From Haliotis asinina (Eukaryota > Mollusca > Gastropoda > Lepetellida > Haliotidae), in NCBI RefSeq assembly GCF_037392515.1, contig NC_090280.1, positions 76,861,004 through 76,925,003 of the forward strand: DNA of 64,000 bases. The letters run 5' to 3'. The first letter of the stretch is position 1, and each line of letters starts with the position of its first letter. This document shows, piece after piece, positions 44,895 to 55,479 of the stretch. Both the position numbers and the translations under genes were made by a program. Below the pieces are notes generated by a model. It was not told the origin of the DNA, made no database searches, and was given only the letters and a program-made list of their open reading frames with translations.

Positions 44895-45350
44895 CTCAAA
44901 GACATGTGGCTGCCAAAGAACTCCTTTCCTGATTGTTCAGGGCAGCTTAACTGGTGTGGGCTATAGGGATCAGATTCTTCTTGACCTGCAACGTCATGGC
45001 CCTGGGTTACCATTCCATCAGGACAATGCCCGCCCTCATACGGCAAGGATTGCTATGGATTTCTTGCAACACTACAACGTTGACTTACTGCCTTGGCCTG
45101 CAAATTCACCGGATCTCTCACCGATAGAGCACGCTTGGGGCGAGATGGATCGACCTTTACGCCGTCTTCCTCATCCGCCAGATAACGTCCTTGACCTTGC
45201 AACAGAACTTGGGAGAATCTGGTGTGACATCCCACAAGCCTTCCTTGGACGTTTGATAGGCTCTATGCGTCGTGGATGTATTGCTGTTCTCAATGCCGAT
45301 GGTGGACATACCCGTTATTGAGCTTGTGACATGGTCTTTTGACGCCTGTC
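44895..45350 (+). mobile_element. Tc1 transposase, 3' half, open
   Basis: The open frame to 45321 encodes the catalytic C-terminal half of a Tc1 transposase: FLIVQGSLTGVGYRDQILL, FHQDNARPHTARIAMDFL, LPWPANSPDLSPIEHAWGEM, DIPQAFLGRLIGSMRRGC and the typical terminal GGHTRY. There are 34 residues between the second Asp (DNARPH) and the Glu (PIEHAW), i.e. the DD34E spacing of true Tc1. The N-terminal DNA-binding part and first Asp are missing, so it cannot be a working transposase. The lack of stops over about 130 codons implies that this copy is younger than the other remnants nearby. Confidence 0.85.
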
Positions 45351-45354
45351 CCAC

Positions 45355-46170
45355 GTGTGGGCTCGGGACGTCATTGTGATTGACTTTTCAATTGAAATTC
45401 TCCCGACTTGTTATGGTCTCATGATCCCTCCATTAAAAAATATATGTACCTTTGACATTGATATCGAACTTATCAAATGGAATAATATTTTGACAATGTA
45501 TGGCCAAGTCATGTTTTAATCATTATTAGTTCCTTAGTTTATACGTTTCAGTTTTAAGTAGTTGCATATAGTTCTAATATAGTTTATAGGTGCCAGCTTT
45601 AAAAAATACAATATAACAAACCCTCTCAGTTAAATGTATCCATGCACCCACAATCACTCAAATTAACAATAGCCACTCTACTGGGTCATTCCAGATTCTG
45701 ATCCATGCGCTTATGCTCTGCAAATGCTTCTTTTGCCCCGCAGCCTCAGTTTTTCTGGTCAGATTGCCACCGTTAGTCTGCTACGTTTTAAAGGTTAGTG
45801 TCACACATAGCTTGTATGTAGTCAACACAGATCATTTAAAGAGGATCAGGTCAATATATTGTGCATTTCGTGGAACATTTCTGGGATTTAATGTGAACTT
45901 TACCAGACTAGCACATATATAGTATATGTATTTATGGTATTGTATATAGTGTACTCATTACAGAAGTGTTATATTAATGCTTCCGTGTATAACTAAACTA
46001 AATGTATCTATTGTTCTCCAACTATCAGTACGTGGATGTGTAAATTAAGTGAAATTTATCTGAAGTACGTCACTGAATATCAACTAAATATTTACATTAA
46101 ATATGGCATACGCAGTTGGTCTCTACTAGTCTAAAACTAATCCAAATCATAACGGTAGGAGTTACGGGCC
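45355..46170. other. intergenic, nothing recognised
   Basis: AT-rich sequence with no supported gene or repeat family. Confidence 0.5.
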
Positions 46171-46176
46171 ATTATA

Positions 46177-46233
46177 GTGTGAATGTATAATTGTGTGAAT
46201 GTATAATTGTGTGAATGTATAATTGTGTGAATG
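46177..46233. repeat. 16-bp tandem repeat, 3.5 copies
   Basis: Head-to-tail gtgtgaatgtataatt units with no differences among the complete copies. Confidence 0.9.
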
Positions 46234-46790
46234 TGATATGAAACAGTGAGGGTAGATGTCAGATTTGTTGATTATATCATAACGTATCTTATATAATATT
46301 ATTAGTATTATCAAGGTTGCATTTTAATTTTCCTAGAATGATCTGCGACTTCACGACTGCATGAGAGCTTGTACTCACTCATTGCCACACAGTGGTAAGT
46401 GTACTATATAGGACCTTATAAGTATTAAACTTGATGCATTTTCCTCAGGTGCGATATATTTACTGAATATCCTAAATGGTTTATGTATGTATGAATAATT
46501 TTCATGTTGCTATTTATATTTCAAAATGTGTTCGTGCTAGTACATTACCAGGGCTAGCTCTATTCCGTGAACATATGGAAAGCGTGATACATCTATACTG
46601 TGTATGCTACGCTCAAATATGTACTTACATGAATGTATGTCTTCAGGGTGACCTCAAACGTTCATATTAATGGGAATAAATGGTTGTCAACAGTGACCAT
46701 CAGTAGCGTTGTGTTGTGTGCACCCCTCCACCAACATTAACCCCTATCCGCTACTACAAATGTACAGTTTCTCCATGTGCCTAGTATACT

Positions 46791-47155
46791 TAGGATGATG
46801 GTTAAAGTGTCCGCTCGTTACGCTGAAGATCTGGGTTCAAATCCCCACATGGCCACAGTGTGTGTAGAACGTCACTTGTTTGTCCAGACCAGACTTGAAG
46901 GTTTTCATACTTAGGACGGTGATTAAAGTGTCAACTCATCACGCTGAAGACCCGGGTTCGAATCCCCACACGGCTACAGTGTGTTAAGTATGTCACTCGT
47001 TTGTCCAGACCATACCTGAACGTTATCATACTAAGGAAGGTGTTTAAAGTGTTCGCTCGTCACTCTGAAGGCCCGTGTTCGAATCCCCCAGTGGGTATAA
47101 TGTGTGAAGCACTTCACTGGTTTGTCTAGACCAGACTTGAAGGTTACCTGATGTT
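46791..47155 (+). repeat. tandem array of three tRNA-like SINE-variant units
   Basis: Three head-to-tail units of about 120 bp start at 46791, 46912 and 47032. Each has a ggttaaagtgt..gctcg head, a gggttcgaatccccac-type B box and a tttgtccagaccagacttga body. None carries the family A 3' end except a scrap after the third (caggaatattaccggaag). The junctions (tcatacttagg) are alike, so the array probably grew by unequal exchange. Confidence 0.8.
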
Positions 47156-47448
47156 GTGGTTTGGCAGGAATATTACCGGAAGTTGGCTAAGAATAATGCA
47201 ATGAGTGACAATGGCTGCCGGAAGAATTGGAAGCGTTTGCTACTTTTACTAAGCAGTTCATAGATGTGATATGACTATTTTGACATGTACTCCAATGGTA
47301 TCTGTTTCGTCAAGAATTTGAATACTGGGCTGGGTGTTCTGAATTCAACGATTATCCGTGACCGTAGCTGCAGAAGCTTTAAACATTTAGAGAAAATAAT
47401 CTGTCATGTCAGGATTAAAACACCAGTATATTATTACCTAAGTGACAT

Positions 47449-48567
47449 TCACGCTTCGCATTGCATATTGAATCGTAACAGTGGTCCTGTGTCGCTCGAT
47501 GGATTATCCATGTAAATGTCAAATCGTTTGTTCAGCAAATCAAACATTCCGGTGCAAACTGTGGCATAGTCATCAGATGGGCTAACGGTTCGATAAATAG
47601 GAAATGTCTTATTATCAGTATCACCAAGAATATTCCGAGCGTCCTTTGCGCATGTCGGAACCGGAAGTGACAATGCCCTTTCAAATCTTGCTCTCGATCT
47701 TTCAGCTGTTTCGACCTCAATGTCCAAGTGACGATACTCATTCATGTGAAAATACGTAGACTTCTCGGGGTCATCAGATTCGTGTATTTCTTTGATGGAC
47801 ACTTTGGATTCGAACACATTTGGTGCTACTTCAACTGACCACTGAGTGGACGTGTCCACTATTGAGCCGACATTGATGTTAAATCCTGATGATACGCCAA
47901 AACCTACATTTGACACAACTTTCTTCACTTCGTCAATGTTAGAAGCTCCCAACAATGCTCTAAGAACAAAGTCTCCTGCCGCTGCCTTGTCAATCGTCGG
48001 ACCATCTAGAGCATTGACCGCGAATATCATACCGTGGTAGTTACAACCTATCGATACACCTGGAAGTCCCCCAGGGTAGCAGAGGCTCGTGAACTTCTCT
48101 TCAACCCCGTCGTCTCCTGTTATGGTGGCATCGATGACGTAGCCAAGTGTCCTTGCAAGATTTTCACCGTCTTCATTATGACCTATGACCTTAACATCCG
48201 GGCGGTTGATGTAAACGGTGCTGCAACCGAGATCCTCTTTCGTGGCTTGTGGGGGTTTCTGACTGAAGTAAAAGTAGATTTCCATAAGTAAATCATTAAC
48301 GAACAACGTCTCAAACGGCAACCCTGCGCCCTGAGCCTGTCCCCGGACTTCATCGAGGTACTTTGGAAAGTTCTTCTCCGTCCTGCTAAGCATGGCCTCC
48401 ACGAAATCTCGCCCTTCGCGAGTGTCGTAAAATGGTAGCAGCGTGTCCTGAAGTAGAAATGACTTCTGAATGTATGTTTGTATGCGGGACTGGAAGGTGC
48501 TGCCGATGCTGTAGCCGACGTCGAAGTGGCTCCCCCTGGTGTACAACACGGGGAAAGAGGTCGCCAT
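47449..48567 (-). CDS. C45-family N-terminal nucleophile hydrolase, Tan/acyltransferase-like, copy 2
   Basis: 372 residues, uninterrupted, and by hand count differing from copy 1 at about 34 positions. The Gly114-Cys115 autoprocessing site (EDLGCSTVYI), VIGHNEDGE, CYPGGLPG, HMNEYRH and the terminal FDLLNKRFDIYMDNPS are kept. Differences from copy 1 are clustered: residues 89-101 (LFVNDLLMEIYFYF) and about 170-215 (GCNYHGMIFAVNALDGPTID, then KAAAGDF). The remaining thirds are almost identical even at the DNA level, which suggests gene conversion. The start is chosen at ATGGCGACC as in the paralogues, with an upstream gaaaacag acceptor suggesting a 5' non-coding exon. The clustered changes lie on either side of the nucleophile region and may alter substrate choice; that is inference. 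Confidence 0.88.
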   Translation of the reverse strand: MATSFPVLYTRGSHFDVGYSIGSTFQSRIQTYIQKSFLLQDTLLPFYDTREGRDFVEAMLSRTEKNFPKYLDEVRGQAQGAGLPFETLFVNDLLMEIYFYFSQKPPQATKEDLGCSTVYINRPDVKVIGHNEDGENLARTLGYVIDATITGDDGVEEKFTSLCYPGGLPGVSIGCNYHGMIFAVNALDGPTIDKAAAGDFVLRALLGASNIDEVKKVVSNVGFGVSSGFNINVGSIVDTSTQWSVEVAPNVFESKVSIKEIHESDDPEKSTYFHMNEYRHLDIEVETAERSRARFERALSLPVPTCAKDARNILGDTDNKTFPIYRTVSPSDDYATVCTGMFDLLNKRFDIYMDNPSSDTGPLLRFNMQCEA

Positions 48568-48904
48568 GTTGAATATATCTGAAAACAGAATTTTGTCGAT
48601 GAAGAAAATATTGTTACTGTATGCCAAATCGATTGAAATTACAAGAAACCAAACGTCTCTTCAGTTACCCACAGTAAGTGGCAACTAACCTTAAATTTCA
48701 TCAATGTTTAATGTACATTTTGTGAATTCTGCAAAGTATAGACGTAGAACAGGCCTACCAGAACACGCTCGAGAAGATATCATCGCTCTTGGAAGACATT
48801 GCTGGAATGTTGCTACAAGCGGCGTAAAACCATACCTACTAACTGGGAGACAAAACATCCGTCAGTATTAGGCCCGTGAGACTATGTGTGCAAAGTCCTG
48901 CGTC

Positions 48905-49440
48905 CAAAGTAGGTAGGATCACACGAGCAAAAAGGCACACAGTGTGGACCTGTGTCTTTTTGTTATTTTTTTCTTTTTGTAATTGTTAAATGTCATTAAA
49001 TTTTGGTTTCAGACCAACGGTAGAGAGTGCAATGTTTCCTTCTTTTCCAGAATATATGTATTCTTTAGTTCATTGGGTTGGTTTCATTTTACTTTCAGCC
49101 CATTCTAGTAGATCCTACCACAGCAAATATAGTAGATGAGTGTTTCATTTCTTGCTTGTTTGCTTGTCTGTGTTTTTCACAGCATGCGTATGCTTCCTTG
49201 CATTTTCAATGTGGAGATTTCATAAACAAGGTCGAATATCGAAAATTCATTGAGATCACTGTAATTTACACATTCCTTCAATGGCTACTGAAAAAGAACT
49301 GTGACCTAGCGTACAATATTCCAACATGCCTAGGCTAACAAGTTACTGATTACTGGCTAAATATAACCGTCTGCCCTAGCGTCTAGCCACTGCGGTGTAT
49401 TTAGGTTATCAGGCAACGCTCTGCCGATTTGACGTACTGT
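48905..49440. repeat. segmental duplication block, upstream of hydrolase copy 2
   Basis: Partner of 37805-38140: ggatcacacgagcaaaaagg, cattttcaatgtggaga, ttcaatggctactgaaaaag and ttaggttatcaggcaacgct. It carries more sequence in the middle than its partner. Confidence 0.75.
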
Positions 49441-49533
49441 TTCTGTCGTAACAGTAGGTCAGGCAGCAATGAGGGGTGTCTCGCAGTCACACGAAAGCAC
49501 ATTATTTTGCCTACTGCCTAGCCCCCATCTCCT

Positions 49534-49559
49534 CCCCCCCCCCCCCCCCCCCCCCCCCC
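49534..49559. repeat. poly(C) run of 26
   Basis: Uninterrupted cytosines. Length may be unreliable, because homopolymers this long are often misread. Confidence 0.9.
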
Positions 49560-49784
49560 GCCGGAACACTTGTCTTAATCTCTCATGAAGTTTCGTAAGC
49601 ACGGGTCTCACTTCTACTAAACACTGGACTAAATACTAAACACTTGTCTAAAATCGGGCCTCAAGCGTTGTCGGTAACATCGGCTGCACTGCACACACAG
49701 TGACACAGATGGGTCATGAAAACGCTGCTTCGTAGCAACGTATACGACTCGTTGATATATGTGCATGAATACTCTTTGAGTGTG

Positions 49785-50560
49785 TGAACACAGAAAACTA
49801 AGTGACACCTACCGAAATGTGTGTCGAACAGGTGTTATCGAAGCCGGCCTGTTACAGGGCAAAAGCCACTGAACTATGGCTGACCGTGTATGCACTTCCA
49901 TTGGGGAATTACATAAGGGAGGTAACTCTGATTGGGATTGGGTGACAGGTAAATTAAGGTAACTGCGGTTCGAATCCTGCAAACTGTGGCATTCAATAAC
50001 CACATTCACACGAATGCGTTTTTCATTGTCTTCCAGTTTAGACGTTTGCGGTTGGTTAGGTTTTCTTTCAAAAGATTAAAGACCACATATGTCTGACTGA
50101 CACTGTCAAAGATCTTGCTACTATGACATTTATATGCAAACTAACAGCTCATGAACTGAAACAATTCGTAAGGGAGGTAATTGTGTAAAGGATTGAGTGA
50201 ATTAACTAAACTGCGAGGTGGAATCCATCAAATGGTGACATCTACTTCTAAATATAGATCGATATATTCTTGACACTTTCCATGATAGGTTGTGGAAGTT
50301 GGTTAGGTTTTCCGTCACAGACATTTACCTATGCCGAAGATTAAAGCATCTATCGGTCTGCTAGTGTATAATGACAAAGACGACTCATGCATACAAGCAA
50401 AACAAGCAAATTATGTGTTTGTCCGTAGACCAGTACGCAATTCTTTAACAGGTGTAGTGTCTTTATTAGCATATTAAGTGAGTGATACTTAAGGTTTACA
50501 GCATTACAGGCGTACATGTTTCTACTAAAACACTGCGCAATCGTCTTAGTATAGCTGGAC
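49785..50560. repeat. segmental duplication block
   Basis: Partner of 40360-40930: acagaaaactaagtgacacc, cctgttacagggcaaaagcc, agggaggtaactctgattgg, actgtggcattcaataacca and a later gtccgtagaccagtacg. Confidence 0.75.
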
Positions 50561-50639
50561 ATTGGTCATTGTTGGGATATATTCGCACTGCACTGAACTG
50601 GACATACCGGGAAGATCAAGAGAATTGGACACTTCAGGA

Positions 50640-51110
50640 CTTAAATGTTTTTCGCTAAAAGAGATACTGTCTTTAAGGATTGTCGATCCTGAGAGTGGTG
50701 TAAATCTATATTCTTACGTAACTCAACATAGTCACTGTGGTGGGGGATCAATCATTATTTGAAAGTCAACTTCTTGTGGTACCACGCTGACAGTCTGGGC
50801 CACAGGGATGACATTCTGAATGTATACGTTGGACAATATGCTGATGCAATGGGACCTGATAGCAATCTCATGGACGATGGTGTACAACCTTCAGAGTGGG
50901 AGTTATTAATAGCTCAGACATAATCTGACGTATGGAACGAGCTGCAGATCGCCATTTCACGACACCCTGTCCTTGTGGACATCTACAGGAACTCGTCTAT
51001 GCTCTTACTGAAGAATGGAATAGTTATACTGCAGTAGCTGGCTATGATCACATCAAGCGAAACACAAACGCGCTACTGAGAGATGCATTTTTAACCGTCA
51101 TCTTATTTTT
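50640..51110 (+). mobile_element. Tc1-like transposase fragment (duplicated with unit 2)
   Basis: Broken frames include VNLYSYVTQHSHCGGGSIII and MERAADRHF, then LQELVYALTEEWN, the post-catalytic helix typical of Tc1-like proteins (LxELxxALxEEWxxIP). It is the longer of the two duplicated fragments. Confidence 0.78.
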
Positions 51111-51425
51111 GTCATTTTTTGACGTTTCAGTCATGATCACATTCCCTCTCTTTCACCTGTAATCTGAATGACAATTCGTCACAGGTGACATATGACGGAC
51201 GTATGCTTAACAAACAGTTGTTCACAATATTGTGTTTGGCTATTCAACAGATGCACCAAATGTGATGCCTCAGCTTACTAAGAAGTCATAAACCTCGAGT
51301 AGTGTATAGTAGGTACGGTTTTAATATCTGTTCCTATGCTAAGATACAGGATGATAAGCAAATATGGTTTCTGGTAGATTAACGTCGAGATGAGCTTTCC
51401 ATATTGAAGGTTAACATCCGGTAGT

Positions 51426-52550
51426 TTAACGTCGGGATGTGCTATCCATATTGAACGTTAACAATGGTTCTATGTCCCTAGATGGATTATCGAAATATAC
51501 ATCAAGTCTTTTGTTGAGGAGGTCAAATATTCCTGTGCACGCTGTCGCGGCGCCATCTGTCGGGCGAACAGTTCGGAAAATTGGATGCATCAGATTTTCG
51601 ACATCACCAAGAATATTCCTAGCGTCCCTTGCGCAAGTTGGCACCGGAAGTGACATTGCTCTATCAAGCCTCGCTTTCGATCTTGCTGCTGTTTCGACCT
51701 TGATGTTCATATGACGATACTCATTCATGTGAAAATACGTAGACTTCTCGGGGTCATCAGATTCGTGGATTTCATGGATGGACAATTTAGATTCGGACAC
51801 TCTGGGCACGACTTCGACTGACCACTGAGTGGACGTGTCCACTACGGAGCCGACATTGATGTTACAACCGGTCGATATTCCATTACCTGCGTTAGTAATA
51901 ATGTCCTTCACTTCGTCAATGTTAGAAGCTCTCAGCATTGCCCTCGTCAAGAAATTGGTCGGTGTTGTCACTCCAACCGTTGGTGCCACTACAGTGTTGA
52001 TCGAAAATGTCAACCCGTGTTTGTTAAAACCCAATGACGCACCCGGAAGACCCCCGGGGTAGCAAAGGCCCGTGAACTTCTCTTCAACGACGTCGTTTTC
52101 AATTATAGTGGCATCGACAAAGTAGCCGAGATGCTTCACCAGATCTTCACAGTCCTCGTTATGACCTATGACCTTTACATCCGGGCGGTTGATATAAACG
52201 GTGCTGCATCCAAGATCCTCACGTGTAAGTCGTGGCGTGTTTTTAGAGTAGCCAAAGTAAATCTCCAACAGCATATTGTTGACGAACAACATCTCAAACG
52301 GCAGTCCGGCCCCTTGAGCAGTGCCCTGGACCTCGTCGAAGTACATGGGGAAGTTCTTTTCCGTGAGGGTCATAATGGTCTCGACCAAATCTCGTCCTTC
52401 GCGAGTGTCGTAAAAGGGAAGCAGGGTCTCCTTGAAGAGAGCGGACGATTCTAAGTAGGTCTGTATGCGGGACTGGAAGGTGCTGCCGATGCTGTAGCCA
52501 ACGTCGAAGTAGCTCCCTTTGGTGTGCAACACAGGGAACGATGTCGCCAT
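51426..52550 (-). CDS. C45-family N-terminal nucleophile hydrolase, Tan/acyltransferase-like, copy 3
   Basis: 374 residues, the most diverged of the three. It keeps Gly114-Cys115 (EDLGCSTVYI), VIGHNEDCEDL, CYPGGLPGASLGFN with the conserved Asn, HMNEYRHMNI, NILGDVEN, PIFRTVRPTDG and FDLLNKRLDVYFDNPS, and ends in MDSTSRR, where copies 1 and 2 end MQCEA. One short DNA stretch around 51715-51775 is identical to both other copies although the flanks differ, which again hints at conversion. The start is the ATG of ATGGCGACA, preceded by a tattccag acceptor. It is followed upstream (3.5 kb away, same strand) by a UDP-glycosyltransferase. The different region after residue 90 suggests a different substrate; no substrate can be named from sequence alone. 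Confidence 0.88.
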   Translation of the reverse strand: MATSFPVLHTKGSYFDVGYSIGSTFQSRIQTYLESSALFKETLLPFYDTREGRDLVETIMTLTEKNFPMYFDEVQGTAQGAGLPFEMLFVNNMLLEIYFGYSKNTPRLTREDLGCSTVYINRPDVKVIGHNEDCEDLVKHLGYFVDATIIENDVVEEKFTGLCYPGGLPGASLGFNKHGLTFSINTVVAPTVGVTTPTNFLTRAMLRASNIDEVKDIITNAGNGISTGCNINVGSVVDTSTQWSVEVVPRVSESKLSIHEIHESDDPEKSTYFHMNEYRHMNIKVETAARSKARLDRAMSLPVPTCARDARNILGDVENLMHPIFRTVRPTDGAATACTGIFDLLNKRLDVYFDNPSRDIEPLLTFNMDSTSRR

Positions 52551-53054
52551 ATTGGATAAGTCTGGAATACAGAACATGTTTGCTTGATTTCTTTTCGGTG
52601 AATACGTGAATTTTGTTTTACGTAACAATGGCAAGGAAATCAATGGGATTCGTCCCTCCCACCAAATCCTCCGTAGTAGACCCTTGAAGTTTCGGGTAGG
52701 AGAGAACAAAGCATTTTGCGCAGTGACTCCTACTTTATTTCTTGAAAACGAATACAAACATGCAACTTCGAATGATGTTCCGCACAAACATCATTCACAC
52801 TCCCTACCTCTTCTGGGCACCATGGCGATTACATTTAAACGTTCTCTCCCTTGGTTTGTGTCAGAATCATATGCTAGTAAGTTCGTTTTGCAACTTTGAT
52901 TCTCGGTGTGCCATCACTGTACCAGTTCTTAAAACATTCAATAAGTGGTAAACGTTTAAGTCACAGAGAGACGTCCTAAAATATGAAGCTGGCATGCCGT
53001 GAAAAAAATTGAAACAGTGTTCAAAGTAGGGTAAACTGGATTATGTCTATCACA

Positions 53055-53242
53055 TATTATGTGTGAAACCCATCTCTGGTGTCCCCCTTTACTGCCACTC
53101 ACCCAGTCCTTGAGACGGTAAGGTAACTCGCCACCCTGACCCCCGGGTTCGATTCCCCACATGTGTGAAGCCCATTTCTGATGTCCCCTTTCGTATATTG
53201 CTGAAATATGGCTTAATGCAGCGTAAAACTAAACCCTCTCAC
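53055..53242 (+). repeat. SINE family A, with a partial second 3' piece
   Basis: A gtgtgaaacccatctctggt scrap precedes a forward copy with gacggtaaggtaactcgcca, cccgggttcgattccccaca, gaagcccatttctgatgtcc and gcagcgtaaaactaaaccc. This looks like one SINE inserted into another. Confidence 0.75.
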
Positions 53243-53249
53243 ATGTGTA

Positions 53250-54015
53250 TTTCAAAGCTTTGCGCGAAAACCATAAGCACTATGCTTGAGGAATAATAGT
53301 TATTGGGTTCCTTATTAATATTCAGCATTCATTTGTCTTCATGTCGAATAATGTATGGAATATAGATACTGTTGCACCGGCTGCTACAGGTAATAATTTA
53401 ACAGGAGTGCACATTTATATCTGTAACTGTCACTGAGAATTGTATTGGTAACGGCGTTTAGCCAAACGGACAAATGCAACATATGTTATATTTGTGAATG
53501 CGTTCTGCCATTATAAAACTAATACTTCATTGTGATAAAATTGTATGATCATTGTCCAAACCAGAACATGAGTTATATCAACCAGTTCAGACGATAACTG
53601 AATATTAAGATGATCCGAATTTTCACTGTCGCCACTAGTACAAACATGTAATATACTACTGCTTGACAAGTGAGCCACGACCTGAGAAATGATCCCAATT
53701 TCCAGAACATTCCATCTGAAACAAAAGGGAAACACCTTGTCGTCTAAATATTAAGCTCAATTTCCTCGCGCGAATCGTGTCGTGATGGTGTTTTGCTGAA
53801 CTAAATCGCTCTACAGGACATGTGTTAAACAGTAGCGGTATTGATTTCACGCCACGGTCAGCGTGTATTGCACGTGCTTAATCGCCAGTCTACCTGTAGC
53901 AACCAAGCGTATTCGTCCAGATTACTTGCCTCGCCTGCTTGTCACAATCGCGTTCACTGCTCTGGCTCATCTAATACAAAATATCATACATCTGTTACAA
54001 CCTATGCCAGAATCA
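53250..54015. other. intergenic, nothing recognised
   Basis: No supported gene or repeat. Confidence 0.5.
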
Positions 54016-54019
54016 AGTT

Positions 54020-54180
54020 TACTCGGGGCAGCGGGTGGCTTAGTGGTTGCATGAACTGTCCGTTCGTCATAGCGAAGAACACCACACACATGTTCAATGA
54101 GTGAAACTCATTTCTGGTGTTTCCTGCCGTGAAATATTTGTAAAAGCGCCGTAAAAGACAACCAATTCACTCACTCACTT
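54020..54180 (+). repeat. SINE family A
   Basis: Forward copy with gggtggcttagtggttgcat as head, a decayed B box, gagtgaaactcatttctggt and a cactcactcactt tail. Confidence 0.8.
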
Positions 54181-54467
54181 CGTTCCAAACCGACCAATAA
54201 TTTCTAGATCTCTGCAAGGGATGAAGAATAGTATTATTGGGCGTTTCAGACTCTATAATCATCCGTGACTGGTTCGAATCCAAAGTTCTCCATCCTTGTT
54301 CATTGGTTTGTCAGCGCCATTTACTGCTCTTAGCCACCCCGTAGCACTGACGTCGGCAGCACTGTAGACGTTCCTTCCTTCAGGTCATCAATACTGTCAA
54401 AAGAGGCGTTACACACACTCCCATGAAAGTATCTTCGTCTTTGCAAGTGAGTGAATGAATGACCTCA

Positions 54468-54622
54468 TTTAGGAGTGAATGAGGTTTTACGCCGCTTTTA
54501 CTGTTCCAGGAAAAACACAGAGGGAGCACACGAAATTGACTTCTCACGCTGTACCCAAGTGGGTAATCGAACTCAAGGGTTTTCTTGACAATGGAGCGTT
54601 TAAACCACTAGACTACCATAGC
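54468..54622 (-). repeat. SINE family A
   Basis: Reversed copy with gaatgaggttttacgccgct, acccaagtgggtaatcgaac and aaaccactagactacca, without the tail repeats. Confidence 0.78.
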
Positions 54623-54639
54623 ATTCGTTCGACTGAGAT

Positions 54640-55380
54640 CGGTTTGTTAAGATGGCCCCTGCCGTATTGCGTAATACAACTGTCCCGTCTGTACCCCAAA
54701 GATAACATTACGATTTACGAATCTAAATTACATAGCTTGGTACGACTGCAGGATATCAATGACCTTTCTACCCCGCGTGTTGTGTATTTAGGTCATCTGT
54801 GTTTACTAAGGCTTAACAGCATGAGTGATAAATACTTCAATATCTTAGCTGACCACGACTGGGGCCTTCCTTGTGATCTCAGGGGGCCTTCAATGTGAGC
54901 TCAGAGACGTTGCAAAATACCTGACTACAGTTCCAGCTCATAACCGTATATTCCTCGGTTTTCTGTATTTATAAAACTGGTCTTAAAGACATTAACGTCT
55001 TTCATACAAACGGTACTAATGTTCCTGTGCATGGGAGGCTCGATAACACATCCCCAGAGGGAGAATGTGCACCGTCCTCAAAGGCGGATACGGCTCTTTG
55101 ATAAACTTGGGTGCACAGTTTTGAGAGAAGGGGTGCATATACTTATTTTTCGCGAGTTTTTATGCTCTTTCAATAAACTTTCAGGACGAAAAATGAGGTT
55201 GCGAACTCCTGCAACGCCCCTCTGGATCCGTCTATGCTGCTTGTGTCACAGTGAGGGAGGTATCACGAATGTTGTTGAATTATTCTTTAGCAATAACCAG
55301 GAACTTGTTTAAGGACTTGATCGTCATATTTGTTCTAAATGTTTTTAATTAGAGATTAATGTTTTCAACCTAGAGGGAGC
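54640..55380. other. intergenic, nothing firm
   Basis: Two open frames of about 100-140 codons on the plus strand (54479-54898, 55019-55312) overlap a SINE or lack any recognisable domain. I do not call them as genes. Confidence 0.4.
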
Positions 55381-55385
55381 ACCGA

Positions 55386-55479
55386 GTATGTATGTATGTA
55401 TGTATGTATGTATGTATGTATGTATGTATGTATGTATGTATGTATGTATGTATGTATGTATGTATGTATGTATGTATGT
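55386..55479. repeat. (GTAT)n microsatellite
   Basis: About 23 uninterrupted gtat units, followed by a short gcgtgcgtgc run. Confidence 0.95.

Noticed and set aside
52551-52787. 79-residue N-terminal extension of hydrolase copy 3
   Set aside because: It is not shared with copies 1 and 2 and runs through a likely intron ending in tattccag; the common ATG is preferred.
54479-54898. 139-codon open frame on the plus strand
   Set aside because: Its first third is a reversed SINE and the rest has no recognisable domain.
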